From: Chlamydiae bacterium CG10_big_fil_rev_8_21_14_0_10_35_9
GTDB lineage: Bacteria > Chlamydiota > Chlamydiia > Chlamydiales > SM23-39
Direction of reading: 5' to 3'
DNA: 52,104 nucleotides
NCBI GenBank assembly: GCA_002773835.1
Contig: PFAC01000002.1
Location: 1-52,104, forward strand
The position numbers and the translations under genes are program-made. Each line of letters opens with the position of its first letter. Position 1 is the first letter of the stretch. This document shows, in pieces, positions 26,248 to 36,900 of this stretch. A model generated the notes under the pieces. That model had not been told where the DNA came from. It was given only the letters and a program-made list of their open reading frames with translations, and did no database searches.

Positions 26248-27435
26248 ATGAGATATCTTTTTTTGCTTTTATTTGTGAATTCCCTTTTCGCACAAATTAG
26301 TAACGACATATATGTATCTAGAGTATCAAGTGATAGTGTAAGCATTATTAATGCTACTACTATCACTACCCTTAGTGTAGGCAACAGCCCTCAGGCATTA
26401 GCTGTTGCACCAGATGCCACTAAGGTATACGTACCCAATTTATTAGATGACAATGTCAGCGTTATTGATACAGCAACTAACACTATTATCGCTACGATCA
26501 CTGTAGGAGATGAGCCAGGAGCTATCATTGTATCTCCTGATGGCACTAAAGCTTATGTAACTAATGGAAATGCTAACAATGTCAGCGTCATTGATACAGC
26601 TAGCAACACTGTTATAGCCACAATTTCTGTAGGAAATGGCCCTTCAGGATTAAACATCACTCCTGACAGAACTCAAGTGTATGTAGCCAATTCAGGCAGC
26701 AACACTGTCAGTGTGATTGACACAGCAAGCAATACTGTTACTGCCACAATAAATGTAGGAACAGCACCTAACTTTGTGGCCGTTTCTCCTGACGGTAGTA
26801 AGGTTTATGTAGTAAACTCAACAAGCAACAGTATTAGTGTTATTAGCACGGCCACAAATACCGTCACAACTACAATCAGCTCCGTAGGCAGCAATCCAAG
26901 GGACTTAGCTTTTACCCCAGATGGAACTACTGTTTATCTTGCTAATGAAGGAGACACCTTTGTCACGCTTATTGATGCTACTACCGATACAGTCTCCAGC
27001 ACAATAAACATAGGAGACCCTTCTTTCGATGTAGCTATCACTCCTGATGGCAGCAGAGCTTATGTAACTACCGGAAATGTTGTCTTTATTAATACATCTA
27101 CTAATACGGTTTCAAATACAGTAGTTCTCGGAAATGGCATTTTTATAGCTATAGCTCCAAATACTATTTCCAATCTGCGCGCAGTACAAACAAGAATAAA
27201 GTTCCCCACACAGACTGATATTGTTAATACTCTAACTTGGAATAGGCCCGCAACTAATGGAGCCTCTTTTAATATTTATAGAGATCCCGCTTTAACAAAT
27301 TTAGCAGGATCTACTACCGGCACTATTTTTGAAGATCATCAGAGAATTCCGGGAACAGTAAATTCTTATTTTATTACCTCTGTTGACTCCTTTGGCTTTG
27401 AAAGTCTTTCCGGCATTAGTACTATTCAAGACTAA
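26248..27435 (+). CDS. Secreted YVTN-repeat beta-propeller protein
   Basis: 395 residues. The signal peptide MRYLFLLLFVNSLFAQ is followed by about seven copies of a 42-residue YVTN blade (consensus NNVSVIDTATNTVIATI-VG-GP-GLAVSPDGTKVYV-N). These form a beta-propeller as in YncE and archaeal surface-layer proteins. The C-terminal 85 residues look like a fibronectin type III or similar beta domain (LTWNRPATNGASFNIYRDP). A ribosome site (gaggta) precedes the ATG. Codon and residue use (Thr/Asn/Val-rich) differs from the neighbours, which partly reflects the repeats. Predicted periplasmic or surface-exposed; the ligand is unknown. Own transcription unit, closed by a terminator. Confidence 0.8.
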   Translation: MRYLFLLLFVNSLFAQISNDIYVSRVSSDSVSIINATTITTLSVGNSPQALAVAPDATKVYVPNLLDDNVSVIDTATNTIIATITVGDEPGAIIVSPDGTKAYVTNGNANNVSVIDTASNTVIATISVGNGPSGLNITPDRTQVYVANSGSNTVSVIDTASNTVTATINVGTAPNFVAVSPDGSKVYVVNSTSNSISVISTATNTVTTTISSVGSNPRDLAFTPDGTTVYLANEGDTFVTLIDATTDTVSSTINIGDPSFDVAITPDGSRAYVTTGNVVFINTSTNTVSNTVVLGNGIFIAIAPNTISNLRAVQTRIKFPTQTDIVNTLTWNRPATNGASFNIYRDPALTNLAGSTTGTIFEDHQRIPGTVNSYFITSVDSFGFESLSGISTIQD

Positions 27436-27448
27436 TCTTTTAACTATC

Positions 27449-27479
27449 AGGCATTGCTCCCACAATGCCTATTTTTTTT
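27449..27479 (+). terminator. Rho-independent terminator after the YVTN gene
   Basis: An 8-bp stem (aggcattg / caatgcct) with a 6-nt loop is followed by attttttttc. Confidence 0.88.
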
Positions 27480-27585
27480 CATGTACAATTTCACTTCACT
27501 AATGACCTTTTTTTACCATTCAAGATTAATTCCACAAATGTGTAATTATCTTGCTAAGAATTTCCTCTTATTAAAGAATGCAGAT

Positions 27586-28413
27586 ATGAAAATAATATGT
27601 TTAATTTTTCTATCTGCTATCTTTATAAGCGCTTCCAAAGCGTCAAAAAGTGAAGTGATTGAAATTAAATCTGAATGTTTATCTGAAACGAAAACCCCTA
27701 TCTATACAAATGCGAGCGCAGGTACTTTTTCCCATAGGGCCATTAATGCATTACTAAAAAAAGAAACTCTACTAGATGAAAGTGTTTTTTTCTACGCCCA
27801 ACTAGAAGATACTTTAAGACACGCTTCTTTAACAAATGGATATGCTTTTATCAAGTTGTATGAAGATCCAGATCAAGTTGTCGACTTAGAAAGCGCTTTA
27901 GGATTAAGAGAATATAAAATTATTAAAATGATCTCTGTTATTCGCATGAGAAATGCGATGCATCTTTTTCAACATAAAAAAGCTTTAGCTGAAAAGATCC
28001 CTTTAAAAAAGATAGCAAGCTCCCCTGATCTTCTAAAAAAAACAGTTAATTTTATAGAAAAAGGAAAATACTTACAGATTGAAGTACCCGGTGGTTCAGA
28101 TGAGGCTGCTAGATTATTAATTTCTAAAGAATTTGATTTATCTACTGGGATTATAGGATGCCCTTTGCTCTGCGAGGTTTTTTCTGATCTATCCATTGTG
28201 GAAAAAAATATCCAAGATTACTCCAATAACTATGAAGTTTATGCTCTTGTCCAAGTAAAAAAAAGAGAGCAAAAAGTAGATATTGAAAGCACAGAAAGAG
28301 AAATTATTAGCATGACACAAGAATTTCAAAACAAACTGAGCCATCAAAATGATGGCTACCAAGTTCTTATTTTATCTGATGAACTTCCTTTATTAAAGAA
28401 GACTTCTTCATAA
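27586..28413 (+). CDS. Exported prephenate-dehydratase-like protein (probably non-catalytic)
   Basis: 275 residues from the ATG at 27586, chosen because it gives a signal peptide (MKIICLIFLSAIFISASKAS). An upstream in-frame extension would begin inside a terminator. The body follows the layout of the prephenate dehydratase domain: NASAGTFSHRAINALL resembles the G-x-x-G-T-F-S start, a middle segment resembles S-x-x-x-L-L-K/Q-x-x-x-F, then EAARLLISKEFDLSTGIIGC, and finally NIQDYSNNYEVYALV where enzymes have 'I-x-D-x-x-N-N-x-T-R-F'. The T-R-F catalytic triplet is replaced. The likely role is a periplasmic ligand binder of the same fold (inference). Its last 47 bp overlap the convergent heptosyltransferase gene. 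Confidence 0.5.
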   Translation: MKIICLIFLSAIFISASKASKSEVIEIKSECLSETKTPIYTNASAGTFSHRAINALLKKETLLDESVFFYAQLEDTLRHASLTNGYAFIKLYEDPDQVVDLESALGLREYKIIKMISVIRMRNAMHLFQHKKALAEKIPLKKIASSPDLLKKTVNFIEKGKYLQIEVPGGSDEAARLLISKEFDLSTGIIGCPLLCEVFSDLSIVEKNIQDYSNNYEVYALVQVKKREQKVDIESTEREIISMTQEFQNKLSHQNDGYQVLILSDELPLLKKTSS

Positions 28414-29455
28414 TTGCAACAAAAACCTTTTCTATTGGTATCGAAAAAAGACAGTCACTCACCTTAGATCCTCCACATCCATCTTGATAACAAGGCCTAC
28501 AGCTGATTTCTTTAGTAATTACAGTAGCATGTGGATTTTGCCAAGGCCCCCAAGTAATTTCTGAGGTAGGTCCAAAAAGGGCAACTACAGGCGTTTTAAC
28601 GCAACTAGCTATATGAAAAGGAAGAGAGTCTACACAAAACATACTTCTAGCATTTTTGATAATGCACCCCAATTCTTTTAGTGTTACTTTACCTGCTAAA
28701 TTAAGAATTCTCATGGATTTCATCCCGGCAAGGATTGTATCTATCATTTGTAATTCCTTCTCATCAGAACCGGATGTGACAACTACATTTTTCCCCTCTT
28801 TAATCAAAAGCTCTATAAGAGCCCTTACCTTAAATGTAGGCCAACATTTAAACTGCCATCTTGAGGTAGGATGAATCAAAACGTAATCTTTGAAAATCAG
28901 CTTTTCTAAAACTTTTTTTTCTAAGGAAGCATCCAAAGGAAAGAAAAGTTTTCTAGCCACTTCTTCCGGAAATATCCCTATTCTTCTTAGCGCGTCGATA
29001 TTTTTTTCTACTGTATGACGAAGAGAAGGACCATTCTTAACAAGATGTGTATAGACTTTTCTTTTTTTAGAAGATCCCGGATCCGTTCCCACTTTGTATA
29101 AAGCGCCGGATACCCTAGTGACTATGACTCCTCGATCCCCTTCTGTTAAATTAATGACTAGGTCATATTTTTTTTTTCGTATTTTTCTTAAAATGGAAAA
29201 TTCATATAAGAGTCTTTGCAAAAAAAACTTTTTCTTAACTGCCCTGTCATAACCAATAATTTCTTTTATATGTGGATTGTCAGCTAAAAGTGGCCTTGCC
29301 TCTTCATTAATATATGCGTCTATCTGACAGTGTGGTAAATGACTCTGCAATATAGAAAAAATAGGAGTAGTTAGTAATACATCTCCTAAATTTCGCAGTT
29401 TAACGACAAGAACTTTTTTTATTTTTTCGTGCTTAGGATAATTTCCGTAGGACAT
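28367..29455 (-). CDS. Glycosyltransferase family 9 (ADP-heptose:LPS heptosyltransferase type)
   Basis: 362 residues. GT9 signatures: VVKLRNLGDVLLTTPIFSIL at the N-terminus, YVLIHPTSRWQFKCWP in the middle, FCVDSLPFHIASCVKTPVVALFGP (conserved D-S-x-x-x-H) and the final CRPCYQDGCGGSKVSDCL, which resembles the C-terminal Cys segment of RfaQ/WaaQ-like heptosyltransferase III. Classical Chlamydia lack heptose in LPS, so the sugar may differ or this lineage may have a longer core. No signal peptide, consistent with the cytoplasmic membrane face. The 3' end overlaps the preceding convergent gene. Confidence 0.85.
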   Translation of the reverse strand: MSYGNYPKHEKIKKVLVVKLRNLGDVLLTTPIFSILQSHLPHCQIDAYINEEARPLLADNPHIKEIIGYDRAVKKKFFLQRLLYEFSILRKIRKKKYDLVINLTEGDRGVIVTRVSGALYKVGTDPGSSKKRKVYTHLVKNGPSLRHTVEKNIDALRRIGIFPEEVARKLFFPLDASLEKKVLEKLIFKDYVLIHPTSRWQFKCWPTFKVRALIELLIKEGKNVVVTSGSDEKELQMIDTILAGMKSMRILNLAGKVTLKELGCIIKNARSMFCVDSLPFHIASCVKTPVVALFGPTSEITWGPWQNPHATVITKEISCRPCYQDGCGGSKVSDCLFSIPIEKVFVAIMKKSSLIKEVHQIK

Positions 29456-29550
29456 TTACCTTATGTGGAATATTTATGGGAAGCTTAAGATTCTCATAGC
29501 TTTTCAAGCAATGGATTTTTATAATAAAAGACTCAAAAAAGGAGAAAATC

Positions 29551-29979
29551 ATGCAACAAACACTATCTATTTTAAAACCTGACACAGTTAAAAAAAATGC
29601 TATAGGGAAAGTTATTTCTTATCTTGAAAAAGGTGGTTTAACCGTCGTTGCTGCTAAAATGCTCCATCTATCTAAAGAAAAAGCAGAGCAGTTTTACGAT
29701 ATTCACCAAGGAAAGCCTTTTTTTAATGATCTAGTAGAATTCATGACATCAGGCCCCGTCGTTGTAATGGTATTGGAAGGTGAAGATGCGATTATGAAAA
29801 ATCGTGAAATTATGGGAGCTACTAATCCAAAAGAAGCAAAACCAGGTACTATTAGAGCTGACTTTGCTGAAAGCATCGATGCTAATGCAGTTCACGGATC
29901 TGATGCTGAAGAGACAGCAAAAAGAGAAATTGCTTTTTTCTTTAAACCAGATGAGATTTGCTCAACTGCTGCTAAATGA
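29551..29979 (+). CDS. ndk: Nucleoside diphosphate kinase
   Basis: 142 residues. Begins [19 protein letters not shown], with the family's K-P-D-x-V; the catalytic histidine is in [20 protein letters not shown] (N-x-x-H-G-S-D). Balances NTP and dNTP pools by phosphate transfer. A strong ribosome site (aaggag) and a TATAAT at about 29519 lie upstream. The stop overlaps the pabA start (ATGA). Confidence 0.97.
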   Translation: MQQTLSILKPDTVKKNAIGKVISYLEKGGLTVVAAKMLHLSKEKAEQFYDIHQGKPFFNDLVEFMTSGPVVVMVLEGEDAIMKNREIMGATNPKEAKPGTIRADFAESIDANAVHGSDAEETAKREIAFFFKPDEICSTAAK

Positions 29980-30554
29980 TCCTTTTTATCGATAATTTCG
30001 ATTCTTTTACTTACAATTTAGTTCAGGCATTTTTACTACTCGACTATGATGTTCAAGTTTTTAGAAACTCACAAATTAGTATAGAAAAGTGCCTGAAAAT
30101 CAAACCCACCTGTATTGTCATAGGACCTGGCCCTAAAAAACCAAAAGATGCGGGTGCTTCTAAAGAAATCATATCCTATTTCGCTGGAAAGGTTCCTATT
30201 TTAGGCATTTGTTTAGGACATCAGGCCATTGCAGAAGTCTTTGGCGGTACTATTGAAAAAGCGCCTCAAGTAATGCATGGAAAGCTAAGTACAATAAAGC
30301 ACAATGAAAGTTTTCTTTTTAAAGGGCTAAATCAAGAAATTACCATGATGCGTTACCACTCTCTGGTTGTTGATAAGCATTCACTGCCGGATTGCTTAGA
30401 AGTCACCTGTCAGTCACTTGATGATATGCAAATCATGGCCCTTTCACATAAAACACTAGCCGTACATGGCATACAGTTTCATCCAGAGTCCTTTCTGTCA
30501 AAAGATGGACTACAAATACTTAAGAATTTTTGCTGTCATTATTTTTCTCAATAA
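29976..30554 (+). CDS. pabA: Aminodeoxychorismate/anthranilate synthase glutaminase subunit
   Basis: 192-residue class I glutamine amidotransferase. [16 protein letters not shown] is the TrpG/PabA start, the nucleophile is in [13 protein letters not shown], and the His-Glu pair is in [12 protein letters not shown]. It supplies ammonia for p-aminobenzoate (folate) or anthranilate (tryptophan). The synthase partner (PabB/TrpE) is not in the window. The folate route is favoured here because folK is nearby and no trp genes are seen (inference). Translation is coupled to ndk; the 3' end overlaps the convergent dtd by 35 bp. Confidence 0.88.
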   Translation: MILFIDNFDSFTYNLVQAFLLLDYDVQVFRNSQISIEKCLKIKPTCIVIGPGPKKPKDAGASKEIISYFAGKVPILGICLGHQAIAEVFGGTIEKAPQVMHGKLSTIKHNESFLFKGLNQEITMMRYHSLVVDKHSLPDCLEVTCQSLDDMQIMALSHKTLAVHGIQFHPESFLSKDGLQILKNFCCHYFSQ

Positions 30555-30978
30555 TGAAAGTAACAGGTCCATCATTGATAAGAGATACTTGCATATCTGC
30601 TTGAAAGATCCCTTCTTTAACTAGCTGATAGCTTGCTTTTAGTTGTTTAACAAAAGCCTCGTAAAGTGCCTTAGCCTCTTCTATGGGAGCACCTTCTATA
30701 AATGAAGGTCTTCTTCCCTTTAAACAGTTGCCATAAAGAGTAAATTGCGAAACAACTAAAATCTCTCCTTGTATGTCACTGACTGAATTGTTCATTTTAC
30801 CTTGCTCATCTTCAAATATTCTCAAATTGATGAGTTTGTCGATAACCCAAGGAAAAATTGCTGTTGTATCTTTTTTCCCGATACCTACAAATACAAGTAG
30901 GCCGGTAGTAATTTCAGCTATACGTTTATTTTCTGAAGTAATGGAAGCTTGTTGAACTCTTTGAAGAACGAGGCGCAC
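30520..30978 (-). CDS. dtd: D-aminoacyl-tRNA deacylase
   Basis: 152 residues. Begins MRLVLQRVQQASI, read from a GTG start. It contains VVSQFTLYGNCLKGRRPSF, the S-Q-x-T-L-Y active-site motif, and the cross-subunit motif [10 protein letters not shown]. Removes D-amino acids mischarged on tRNA. It lies 3 bp downstream of pckG, so SNF2-mreB-pckG-dtd form one compact run. Its 3' end overlaps pabA. Confidence 0.95.
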   Translation of the reverse strand: MRLVLQRVQQASITSENKRIAEITTGLLVFVGIGKKDTTAIFPWVIDKLINLRIFEDEQGKMNNSVSDIQGEILVVSQFTLYGNCLKGRRPSFIEGAPIEEAKALYEAFVKQLKASYQLVKEGIFQADMQVSLINDGPVTFIIEKNNDSKNS

Positions 30979-30981
30979 AGG

Positions 30982-32793
30982 TTATTTATTCAGTCTTTCT
31001 TTTAAATTCTCTAGTTGCTCTTGAAGGCCTTTAGGAAAATGGTCTTCGAACATTTCAAAATATTTTTCCAAATCTTTTGCTTCTTTTTTCCAAGATGCGA
31101 TGTCTACAGATAATAGCTCTTGCATATCATCTTGAGAAAGGCCTAAGTCGGTAATATCAATGGCATCATTAGTTGGGACATAACCAATTGGAGATTCAAT
31201 AGCATGTTCCAGCCCTTCACATCTTTCAAACATCCATTTTAGTACTCTAATATTGTCACCAAATCCCGGCCAAATGAAATTGCCTTCTTCATCTTTATTG
31301 AACCAGTTCACATAAAAGATCTTCGGTAGATTTTTAGCCTCTGTTTTCTTGCCTATTTGAAGCCAGTGGTCGAAGTAATCCCCCATGTTGTAGCCGCAAA
31401 AAGGAAGCATAGCAAATGGGTCATGCCTAAGCTTTCCAATCTCCCCTTTTGCCGCTGCTGTCATTTCGGAAGAAACGCTAGCTCCGTAAAATACTCCATG
31501 TTCCCAATTCATTGACTGAGAAACCAAAGGAACAACAGAACTTCTTCTACCTCCAAAAATAATAGCCGAAATAGGAACACCTGCAGGATCTTCTAATGCC
31601 GGATCTACAATAGGACATTGAGTGATGGGAGCTGTAAAACGAGAGTTGGGATGAGCTGCTTTAACATCAGATTCTTTTGTCCAAGGATTGCCATGCCAGT
31701 CCGTTAATTTTTCAGGAGCTTCCTCCGTCATGCCTTCCCACCAAACATCTTGATCTTCAGTTAAGGCGACGTTTGTGAAAATACTATTTTTTTCGATAGA
31801 CTTCATGGCATTTGGATTTGTTTTATATGAAGTCCCTGGAGCTACGCCAAAAAAGCCAAACTCTGGATTAATGGCGTGTAACTTTCCATCCTTGGAAAAT
31901 TTCATCCAAGCAATGTCGTCACCCACACATTCTACTTTCCACCCAGGTAATGTAGGCGTCAGCATTGCTAAGTTTGTTTTACCGCAAGCACTGGGGAAAG
32001 CTGCTGCAAAATATTTCTTCTTACCCTCTGGGTTGGTAATACCCATAATTAACATGTGCTCAGCTAGCCACATTTCATCACGGGCCATAGCAGAAGCTAT
32101 TCTAAGAGCAAAACACTTTTTTCCAAGTAGGGCGTTGCCACCATAGCCACTGCCATAGGAATATATTGACCTTTCTTCTGGAAAATGAACAATGTAGCGA
32201 TTCTCGGTGTTGCACGGCCATTTTTTATCCTTCTCACCTTTTTGCAAAGGAACACCTACAGAATGCATACACGGAATAAAAGTCTCGTTTTGTAGGGCAT
32301 CTAAAACTTTTTTTCCCATTCTTGTCATAATGCGCATGTTACAAACAACATAAGGTGAGTCAGTAATTTGCACTCCAATATGGGCTATTTCCGAACCAAT
32401 AGGGCCCATACTAAAAGGGATAACATATAGAGTCCTTCCTTTCATGCAACCGGAAAACAGTTCCTGCAGCTTCTTTTTCATTTTTTCCGGATCTTCCCAA
32501 TTGTTCGTGGGGCCTGCATCTTCTTTTTTTCGACTACAAATAAAAGTAGACTCTTCAACTCTAGCTGTGTCATCAGGATCTGACCAAAATAAATGGGAGT
32601 GAGGACGTTTTTTCTCATTTAAGGCAATAGCCATACCGCTTTCTACCATGCCTTGCATAAGATAGTCGTACTCTTTTAAAGAGCCATCGCACAAGTGTAC
32701 TTGATCAGGTTGACAAAGAGCTATCTGCTCTTCTATCCAAGTAATAAGGCTTTTATTCTTTGTCCATTGATTTAAAGGGATATTGAATTGCAT
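30982..32793 (-). CDS. pckG: Phosphoenolpyruvate carboxykinase (GTP)
   Basis: 603 residues, the GTP-dependent family. Converts oxaloacetate to phosphoenolpyruvate. The kinase P-loop is [13 protein letters not shown] (about 262-274), preceded by the lid and metal regions. Also visible: [18 protein letters not shown] (guanine-nucleotide and substrate region) and [17 protein letters not shown]. Length is normal. The ATG overlaps the mreB stop by 1 bp (TAATG). Chlamydiae use it to link TCA intermediates to glycolysis, and the mreB-pckG order matches Chlamydia. Confidence 0.97.
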   Translation of the reverse strand: MQFNIPLNQWTKNKSLITWIEEQIALCQPDQVHLCDGSLKEYDYLMQGMVESGMAIALNEKKRPHSHLFWSDPDDTARVEESTFICSRKKEDAGPTNNWEDPEKMKKKLQELFSGCMKGRTLYVIPFSMGPIGSEIAHIGVQITDSPYVVCNMRIMTRMGKKVLDALQNETFIPCMHSVGVPLQKGEKDKKWPCNTENRYIVHFPEERSIYSYGSGYGGNALLGKKCFALRIASAMARDEMWLAEHMLIMGITNPEGKKKYFAAAFPSACGKTNLAMLTPTLPGWKVECVGDDIAWMKFSKDGKLHAINPEFGFFGVAPGTSYKTNPNAMKSIEKNSIFTNVALTEDQDVWWEGMTEEAPEKLTDWHGNPWTKESDVKAAHPNSRFTAPITQCPIVDPALEDPAGVPISAIIFGGRRSSVVPLVSQSMNWEHGVFYGASVSSEMTAAAKGEIGKLRHDPFAMLPFCGYNMGDYFDHWLQIGKKTEAKNLPKIFYVNWFNKDEEGNFIWPGFGDNIRVLKWMFERCEGLEHAIESPIGYVPTNDAIDITDLGLSQDDMQELLSVDIASWKKEAKDLEKYFEMFEDHFPKGLQEQLENLKERLNK

Positions 32794-33890
32794 TACGCAC
32801 TAACAGCTTTTTTTCTTTTAAATTTATCTAAATAATCCAGTGCTTTTCCTGTTCCCAAACAAACAGCAAGAAGAGGATTAGGAGCAACAAAAACAGGAAG
32901 TCCTGTTTCTTTAATAAGAGCTTTGTCTAATCCTTTAATTAAAGCTCCTCCTCCCGCTAATACCATTCCCCTTTCAACGAGGTCAGCTGCTAATTCTGGA
33001 GGACATTTTTCTAAAGTTAGTTTTACGCTTTCTATGATTTGCTGGTTTGGCTCTTCCAAGCACTGTCTGATCTCAACCGAGTTAATTCTTTTGGTAATCG
33101 GAAGACCTGCTACTTGATCTCTACCTCTTACCTCCATTTCAAGTTCATTATTGCCAAGAGGATACGCAGATCCAATTGTCATTTTGATCTCTTCTGCAGT
33201 CCTAGGACCAATCATGAGATTATATGTTCTTCTCATGTAGTTCATGATGCAGTCATCAAATTCGTCTCCGGCAATGCGAAGAGACCTTGACTCAACAATG
33301 CCTCCTAAAGAAATAATAGCAATTTCAGTAGTACCGCCGCCAATGTCGATAATCATATTAGCTGAAGGTTCATGAACAGGGAGATCTACTCCTATGGCAG
33401 CTGCCATTGGCTCTTCTATGAGCACAACCTCTTGAGCTCCTGCATGCAAGGCAGAATCTTCTACAGCTCTTTTCTCTACTCCAGTAATACCAGAAGGAAC
33501 TGCGATGAGAATCTTGGGTCTAAAAATTGATCTTGAAGGGGTAACTCTTTTAATAAGGGCTTTCAGCATGCCTTCTGCAATTTCAAAATCAGCAATAACG
33601 CCATCTTTCATAGGCCTTACCGCATGAATTTTTCTTGGTGTTTTTCCGAGCATTGCCTTAGCTTTGTGACCTACGGCTAACACCTCATTAGTCAATGAAT
33701 CAACGGCTACAACAGAAGGCTCGGCTAGTACAATTCCTTTCCCTTTTACAAAAACCAATGTATTGGCTGTTCCCAAGTCAATACCAATATCACTAGAAAA
33801 AATCCCGGATAAATGTCCAAATTTTTTATTAAGGCGTTGTTTGGATTTATTGAGTAACTCTTGCAATCGTAAAATGGCTTTCAAATCCAT
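32793..33890 (-). CDS. mreB: Rod shape-determining protein MreB
   Basis: 365-residue bacterial actin. Phosphate-1 motif [20 protein letters not shown], phosphate-2 [18 protein letters not shown] and adenosine motif [14 protein letters not shown] are intact. The N-terminus carries an extra roughly 20 basic and helical residues ([20 protein letters not shown]), which could contact the membrane. In Chlamydiae, which lack FtsZ, MreB organises septal peptidoglycan at division. It lies 11 bp after the SNF2 gene and overlaps pckG. Confidence 0.97.
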   Translation of the reverse strand: MDLKAILRLQELLNKSKQRLNKKFGHLSGIFSSDIGIDLGTANTLVFVKGKGIVLAEPSVVAVDSLTNEVLAVGHKAKAMLGKTPRKIHAVRPMKDGVIADFEIAEGMLKALIKRVTPSRSIFRPKILIAVPSGITGVEKRAVEDSALHAGAQEVVLIEEPMAAAIGVDLPVHEPSANMIIDIGGGTTEIAIISLGGIVESRSLRIAGDEFDDCIMNYMRRTYNLMIGPRTAEEIKMTIGSAYPLGNNELEMEVRGRDQVAGLPITKRINSVEIRQCLEEPNQQIIESVKLTLEKCPPELAADLVERGMVLAGGGALIKGLDKALIKETGLPVFVAPNPLLAVCLGTGKALDYLDKFKRKKAVSA

Positions 33891-33901
33891 ATTTTATCCC
33901 T

Positions 33902-36900
33902 TTATGTCTGTAGAAGTTCTAATACATCTTCCCAAGTCAATTTCGAAATGGCCTCATCATCGCAACTTACCACTTTCTTTACCAATCCTTTTTTCCTTCT
34001 CTGCATTTCCACTATTTTCTCTTCAATTGTGTTTTTTGTGATAAGCTTATAAGAAGATACCGACTTTTTTTGCCCAATACGATGCACCCGGTCTGTGGCC
34101 TGGTTTTCTACAGCAGGATTCCACCACATATCGTAATGGATTACGGTATCTGCTCCTACTAAATTAAGCCCTGTTCCCCCAGCTTTTAGTGAGACTAAAA
34201 ATACAGGTATATCGAGGTTTTCATTAAAGTCCTTTACAATTTCCAAACGGTTTTTACTAGAGCCGTCAAGATAGGAAAAGCGGATACCTTTTTGCACAAA
34301 ATCTTCTTTCATTATTTGAAGCATGCGGGTGTATTGGCTAAAGATTACTGTTTTATGATTTCCTTCCACAAGGGTTTGTAAAAGTTCTAATAGCATTTCA
34401 TATTTTGCTGAGTCATTAATTTCAGGCTTTTCTTTGGCAAAAATAGCAGGGTGACAGCAAATCTGCTTTAATCGAGTCAAGGTTGCAAGAACATGGATCT
34501 GTACCTTGTCAAACCCATCTCTTTCAACCAGCTTGGTAAGTTCATCTCTTGCTGATTGTGCATAAGACTTATATAGCTCTTGCTGTACATCAGTAAGCTG
34601 GCAGTGATAGACAATCTCATCTACTGGAGGCAGATCATCTAATACATCAGACTTCATTCGTCGTAAAATGAAAGGAGACACCTTTTTACGTAAGTAATCA
34701 ATATTTTCTATGTGCTGTGATCCAGTAGACCTTAAATATTTATCGACAAATCGATCAAAGGTACTTAAAAAGCCCGGCATAAGGAAGTCAAACAAACTCC
34801 ATAATTCCTCTAAAGAGTTTTCAATAGGAGTTCCAGTAAGAATTAATCGATGGGACGCCTGAATCATTTTTACCGACTTAGCGTTTCTAGTCCCTCTGTT
34901 TTTTATATGCTGAGCTTCATCCAAAATTGCATAGCTGAACTGCATCTCTTTATAGTAGTCCACATCTTTTTGCAAAAGAGTATAGGAAGTAATTACTACC
35001 TGGTACTTTTCTAAAGAAGTTAAAACTTTCTTCCTCTGACTTGGAACTCCATCCACTACTAAAGAGTTCAACTTAGGGTTGAATCGGGCTATTTCCTCTT
35101 TCCAGTTATACAGTAAAGAGGTTGGACAAACAATCAGTGTATGAGCATTTTTTTCTTGGGAATGGTGTTGTGTAATAGCAGTAATAGCCTGCAATGTTTT
35201 TCCTAAACCCATATCATCCGCAAGAACACCATTAAGGTACATTTTCCTAAGCTTTTCAAGCCAATAGACCCCCTCTTCCTGATAGGGTCTCAATGTGGTT
35301 TGTATTTCTTTTGGCACAGCTGATGGGTTCACTTCTTTCTCACCTAACATCTGCTGTCTTATTTCTTGCAGTTTTTTAGTCATGCTAAAATTTATCGGCA
35401 AGTTTTCAAACAGTTTTTCATCAATCGTTACAAGGTTCCAAAGAGGCCTTTCTTCTTTATGAGAGTCTAATTTTTTAATGCCAAGTTCATCAAAAAGTTG
35501 AGCTATTCTAGTTATTTTTTCTAAATCTAATACTAAAATTTTAGAAAATCTAGATTCATTAGCATTAATTTTAGCAGCATCAAGCTCAATAAAAGATCGC
35601 TTAGAAGCAACGCAATCCCATAAAAGGTCAAGCTTCACCCCTTTAAGCTTCCCTTCTACTTTTAAATCCAGCTCATAAAAACCAATGTGGTTTTTATAAT
35701 CTAATTTTAAAGTAAATTGTGACTGGTCATAAATAAACTGATCTAAAAGATTCTGTGGACATTCGAAAGATACTCTATGCTGATTTTGCGGTATGATCTC
35801 TGTCATGAATTCCACAATTTTCTTTTCCGTTTTTGCTACGAAATTTCCTTGAGTCGGATTGAAAACAAAATCTTGAAAAAGGTTTTCAATGATTTGTTTT
35901 TCTTCGATAAGGTTACGTGCTAAAATACCTTCCTCAGATACGAAAGATTCTATATCTTTATATTCTAATTTGCTTGCAATCGCTGGCACTTCCTGACCAT
36001 CGTAATTAAAATATAATGTAGCTTCTAGCTCACCATCTAAATAAGAAAGCTCGCACCTGGCTTCCAGATCGCCTGCATAAGGCAGCGTAACAAATCTATC
36101 CAGTACATTTTCTTGCGCAACTTCAGCATACCTTTTAAGAACAGGTAAAGAGTTTTCTACAAAAGTCCCAAATAAAGGCTCTGGAATAGTCATCTCCCTT
36201 ATGTTTTCCAAATTCTGTAAATGACGCCTCTTGATATGCGGGGCAAATCTGTAAAAAGTTTCACCATGTATTAGACCAGGCTTGTTACACTCAAAAACAA
36301 TAGCCTCTTCCAAGTTGATAACCTGTTCATTCACATCTAACGTAGGCCTTAATAAAATTTTTGCCGAAGGAGGCTCTAAGTATTCTAAGAAGAAACGAAT
36401 AAGCGCAGGGGTTGGGCAGTAGTGCAATGGTGTTTCCAAATTTCCCCAATATAAAAAGGGCAAAGTGGGAAGTTCCTGCTCATTGTTTGCAAATCCTCTA
36501 GGTTTTTTTAATTGCATGTCTGCATCATAAATTTGTGAAAGAAGTGTTCCGAACACCTCTAAATTAATTAAAGAAACCCTATGAGCTCTTTCACTTGCTG
36601 TAGGAGCGGGAAAATGAGCGTTGTCCATAATGAGCTTTAAGGCAATGCGACTAACGTCGCTAAAAGACATCATGGAAAAAAAGTATTTTTTACCAATCAG
36701 TGTTATTGACTCATCGTAGCGAATCGCTTCTAAGAAATTTTTAATATGGGCAACTTGTAGAGGTTTAGATCTAGTAGGAAGACGTAAAGCCAGTTGAAAC
36801 TCCACTCTTTTTTTAGGAAGTGACTTAGGATTAAAAATAAAAGCAAGTTCCGCTTCTGTAAAATGGGATTTTTCTGGAGATTGAAAAAAAGGAGAGTCGG

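Noticed and set aside
27454-27585. N-terminal extension of the prephenate-dehydratase-like protein
   Set aside because: It would start inside a terminator hairpin, and the internal ATG gives a clean signal peptide.
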